Below are positions 5,346-6,835 of a stretch of DNA of 6,835 bases, piece after piece. Position 1 is the first letter of the stretch, and every line of letters starts with the position of its first letter. Source of the stretch: CAZIPZ01 sp964541075. GTDB lineage: Bacteria > Acidobacteriota > Terriglobia > 20CM-2-55-15. The stretch spans positions 1 to 6,835 of the forward strand of contig CAZIPZ010000206.1 in NCBI GenBank assembly GCA_964541075.1, written 5' to 3'. The translations under genes and the position numbers were made by a program. Under the pieces are notes generated by a model, which saw nothing but the letters and a program-made list of their open reading frames with translations, did not search any database and had not been told where the DNA came from.

Positions 5346-6746
5346 TTAAGCAAACAACTCATCAATCGAGTCATTGCTGATGAACTCCGACCCGCCGACA
5401 GGCGCCGTCTGCACGTATTCATACGCCCGCTTGGACGGCGTGTTGGCGATCTTCTTCGTCCAGTCGATTCCCAGAGCCGAATAAACCGTCGCCACGATGT
5501 TGTCCATCTGCGGCTGTTCGTTGTGCTTCCAGCCCGTCTCGGTGACGTAGCCGTTTTCGGTCTTTCCGATAACCGTTCCGCCCTTGATGCCGCCGCCCGC
5601 CAAAATCGACGAGTAATTGAACCGCCAATGGTGACGGCCCATCACGGGGTTGATCTCGGGAGTGCGTCCGAACTCGCTGGTCGCCACAATGATGGTTTCA
5701 TCCAGCAAAGACTTCCCGGGCGCCTGGCCCGGCATCTTCGCCAGATCGTTCAGCAAGCTCACATAGCCCTTGTCGAACCGCAGACAATTGGCGTAATGGT
5801 TCTGGCTTGCCTGCCGATTGAAGATCTGCGTGTGCTGATCCCACCGATTGCCGTCGTACACGTAAACGAATCGGGTTCCCGCATTCGCCGAAATCAGGTT
5901 TCTCGCCAGGATCAAGCCCAAACCATACTCGTCATTGCCATACCGCTGTTTCTCTTCGTCACTCGCCTGGAAGACTTTCGTCCAGCGAGGGTCGTTAAGA
6001 ATGCGATATGCGTCATGGTAATACGCTTTGTAATCGGACTCCTTGTTGCCAAGCGACGTCCGTTCCGCCATCGACATTTCCGAAAGGCCGCCCAGGAAAT
6101 TCCATCGCTCTTCCAGGATCCTGTTGACCCCGCCGTCTCCACTGCCGCCTCCGAACGTGTCGAAGACCGACAGCGCGGTCAGGTCCACACCCGAGAAACG
6201 CGCCGGCAGAAATCCGGCGCCCAACGATCCCGCAAAACCCGATCCCAACGACGTGGTGAAGTAGGTCGGGAACGTGTCGGATTCTTTGCGCTGCGATTCC
6301 AACTCATAGGCGATGACGGAGCCGAATGCCGGAATCTCTTTGGCCAGAGCGGCATTCAATGCACGTCCCGTCTGCGTATGATATTGACCGTTGAAATGAA
6401 CCAGTTCGGAGGCCCGCATCGAACGGACGATCGCGACCTTGTCCATCTGGTCGAACAATGTCGGAAACAGCGTTTTTGATAAATACACGCCCGTCGATGT
6501 CTTGCGGACATCGAGGTCCTTGGGCTGCTTGAACGTCTCGTGAAAATCAAAACAGTCGTAAGGACTGATGGCTCCCGCAATTTCAATCAGAATGACATTT
6601 CGCGCGGTGTTGCGGGTTTTAGCTTTCCCTTGAGCCGACACTTTTAGCGGCCAAACCACCTGGTCCACATAAGTGCTCGCCAAAGCCGCGCCGCCCCACT
6701 TCAAAACATCCCGGCGGCTGGGCATCATATCGATCAATCTTTTCAT
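5346..6746 (-). CDS. DUF1501 family protein, Tat-exported
   Basis: A 466-residue protein of the DUF1501 family, which belongs to the alkaline-phosphatase/sulfatase-like superfamily and has no established reaction. A twin-arginine signal opens the protein (SRRDVLK at 10-16, hydrophobic stretch to about 25, probable cleavage at VSA/QG near residue 38), so it is expected to fold in the cytoplasm before export. Family hallmarks are the early SPYDCFDF segment (61-68), EFGRTP (358-363), GRHHW (370-374) and AGGGIKGG (383-390). Cys65 sits where many relatives have Thr (DTFD). GGAGG (6756-6752) lies five bases before the ATG at 6746, supporting this start over the Met pair at residues 7-8. Its start is 12 bases after the upstream stop, so the two genes are surely co-transcribed. 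Length is normal for the family. Codons look richer in G/C at third positions than in the plus-strand genes. Confidence 0.93.
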   Translation of the reverse strand: MKRLIDMMPSRRDVLKWGGAALASTYVDQVVWPLKVSAQGKAKTRNTARNVILIEIAGAISPYDCFDFHETFKQPKDLDVRKTSTGVYLSKTLFPTLFDQMDKVAIVRSMRASELVHFNGQYHTQTGRALNAALAKEIPAFGSVIAYELESQRKESDTFPTYFTTSLGSGFAGSLGAGFLPARFSGVDLTALSVFDTFGGGSGDGGVNRILEERWNFLGGLSEMSMAERTSLGNKESDYKAYYHDAYRILNDPRWTKVFQASDEEKQRYGNDEYGLGLILARNLISANAGTRFVYVYDGNRWDQHTQIFNRQASQNHYANCLRFDKGYVSLLNDLAKMPGQAPGKSLLDETIIVATSEFGRTPEINPVMGRHHWRFNYSSILAGGGIKGGTVIGKTENGYVTETGWKHNEQPQMDNIVATVYSALGIDWTKKIANTPSKRAYEYVQTAPVGGSEFISNDSIDELFA

Positions 6747-6758
6747 GACGGCCTCCGA

Positions 6759-6835
6759 TTAATGATTCAGTACAAATTCGATGCTGTTGAGCAGGGCCCA
6801 CTGCAGGTTTTCTGCACCCTTTTTGCGGTCCTTCT
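6759..6835 (-). CDS. C-terminal end of a probable DUF1549/DUF1553 (PSCyt/PSD1) family protein, truncated by the window
   Basis: The frame is open from the right edge to a TAA at 6761-6759 and gives 25 complete codons ending LQWALLNSIEFVLNH. The WALLNSxEF...N ending is typical of the C-terminus of DUF1553 proteins, which usually also carry DUF1549 and often an N-terminal cytochrome c-like domain. In Planctomycetes and Acidobacteria these genes are commonly followed at once by DUF1501, as here with a 12-base gap. The call rests on a short tail plus gene order, so the domain content upstream is inferred. Confidence 0.65.
   Translation of the reverse strand, partial: KDRKKGAENLQWALLNSIEFVLNH

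Noticed and set aside
5523..6479. Long plus-strand open frame (318 codons) antisense to DUF1501
   Set aside because: It lies wholly inside the DUF1501 coding region, whose motifs and ribosome binding site are clear. Its translation is Arg/Gln/Val-rich without family features, as expected of an antisense shadow in GC-rich codons.
1..6835. CRISPR arrays, tRNA or rRNA genes, insertion sequences, phage or toxin-antitoxin genes
   Set aside because: I looked for regular short repeats, transposase-like frames and cloverleaf or rRNA-like sequence on both strands and saw none.

Overview
The window looks like chromosomal DNA from a free-living Gram-negative-type bacterium, moderately GC-rich by eye (low-to-mid 50s percent). 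The best lineage clue is a Tat-exported DUF1501 protein directly downstream of what looks like the tail of a DUF1549/DUF1553 (PSCyt/PSD1) protein. That pairing is typical of Planctomycetes and Acidobacteria. A NodI/NodJ-type ABC exporter and an exported formylglycine-generating-enzyme-fold (FGE-fold) protein also fit an acidobacterial-type genome. This assignment is inference; there is no rRNA or tRNA in the window to anchor it.

The layout is two converging blocks. The plus-strand block (193-3301) holds a zinc-ribbon thioredoxin (TrxC type), a CysQ-like 3'(2'),5'-bisphosphate nucleotidase of the inositol monophosphatase superfamily, and a translationally coupled ABC-2 exporter pair of NodI/NodJ type (ATG/TGA overlap at 2534-2537). 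It ends at a near-ideal hairpin (3372-3397) that should terminate transcription in both directions. The minus-strand block, read from the right edge, holds the last codons of a DUF1549/DUF1553-like protein, DUF1501, an exported FGE-fold protein, and an exported coiled-coil/SnoaL-like protein. The FGE-fold gene has its own strong rho-independent terminator (4292-4320), so the SnoaL-like gene is probably a separate transcription unit.

The plus-strand genes look like housekeeping functions: thiol redox, pAp/PAPS turnover and export of an unknown lipid- or glycan-like substrate. All three complete minus-strand products carry export signals (one Tat, two Sec-like), so that block appears to make envelope or periplasmic proteins. 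A functional link between them is inferred from adjacency only.

The most unusual items are an FGE-fold protein with no cysteines at the FGE catalytic positions, a 54-nt imperfect palindrome with GGGGACA/TGTCCCC ends between DUF1501 and the FGE-fold gene (REP-like), and a NodI-type ATPase with a shortened C-terminal region. I found no CRISPR array, insertion sequence, phage gene or RNA gene. No clearly new multi-gene system could be demonstrated from the sequence alone.
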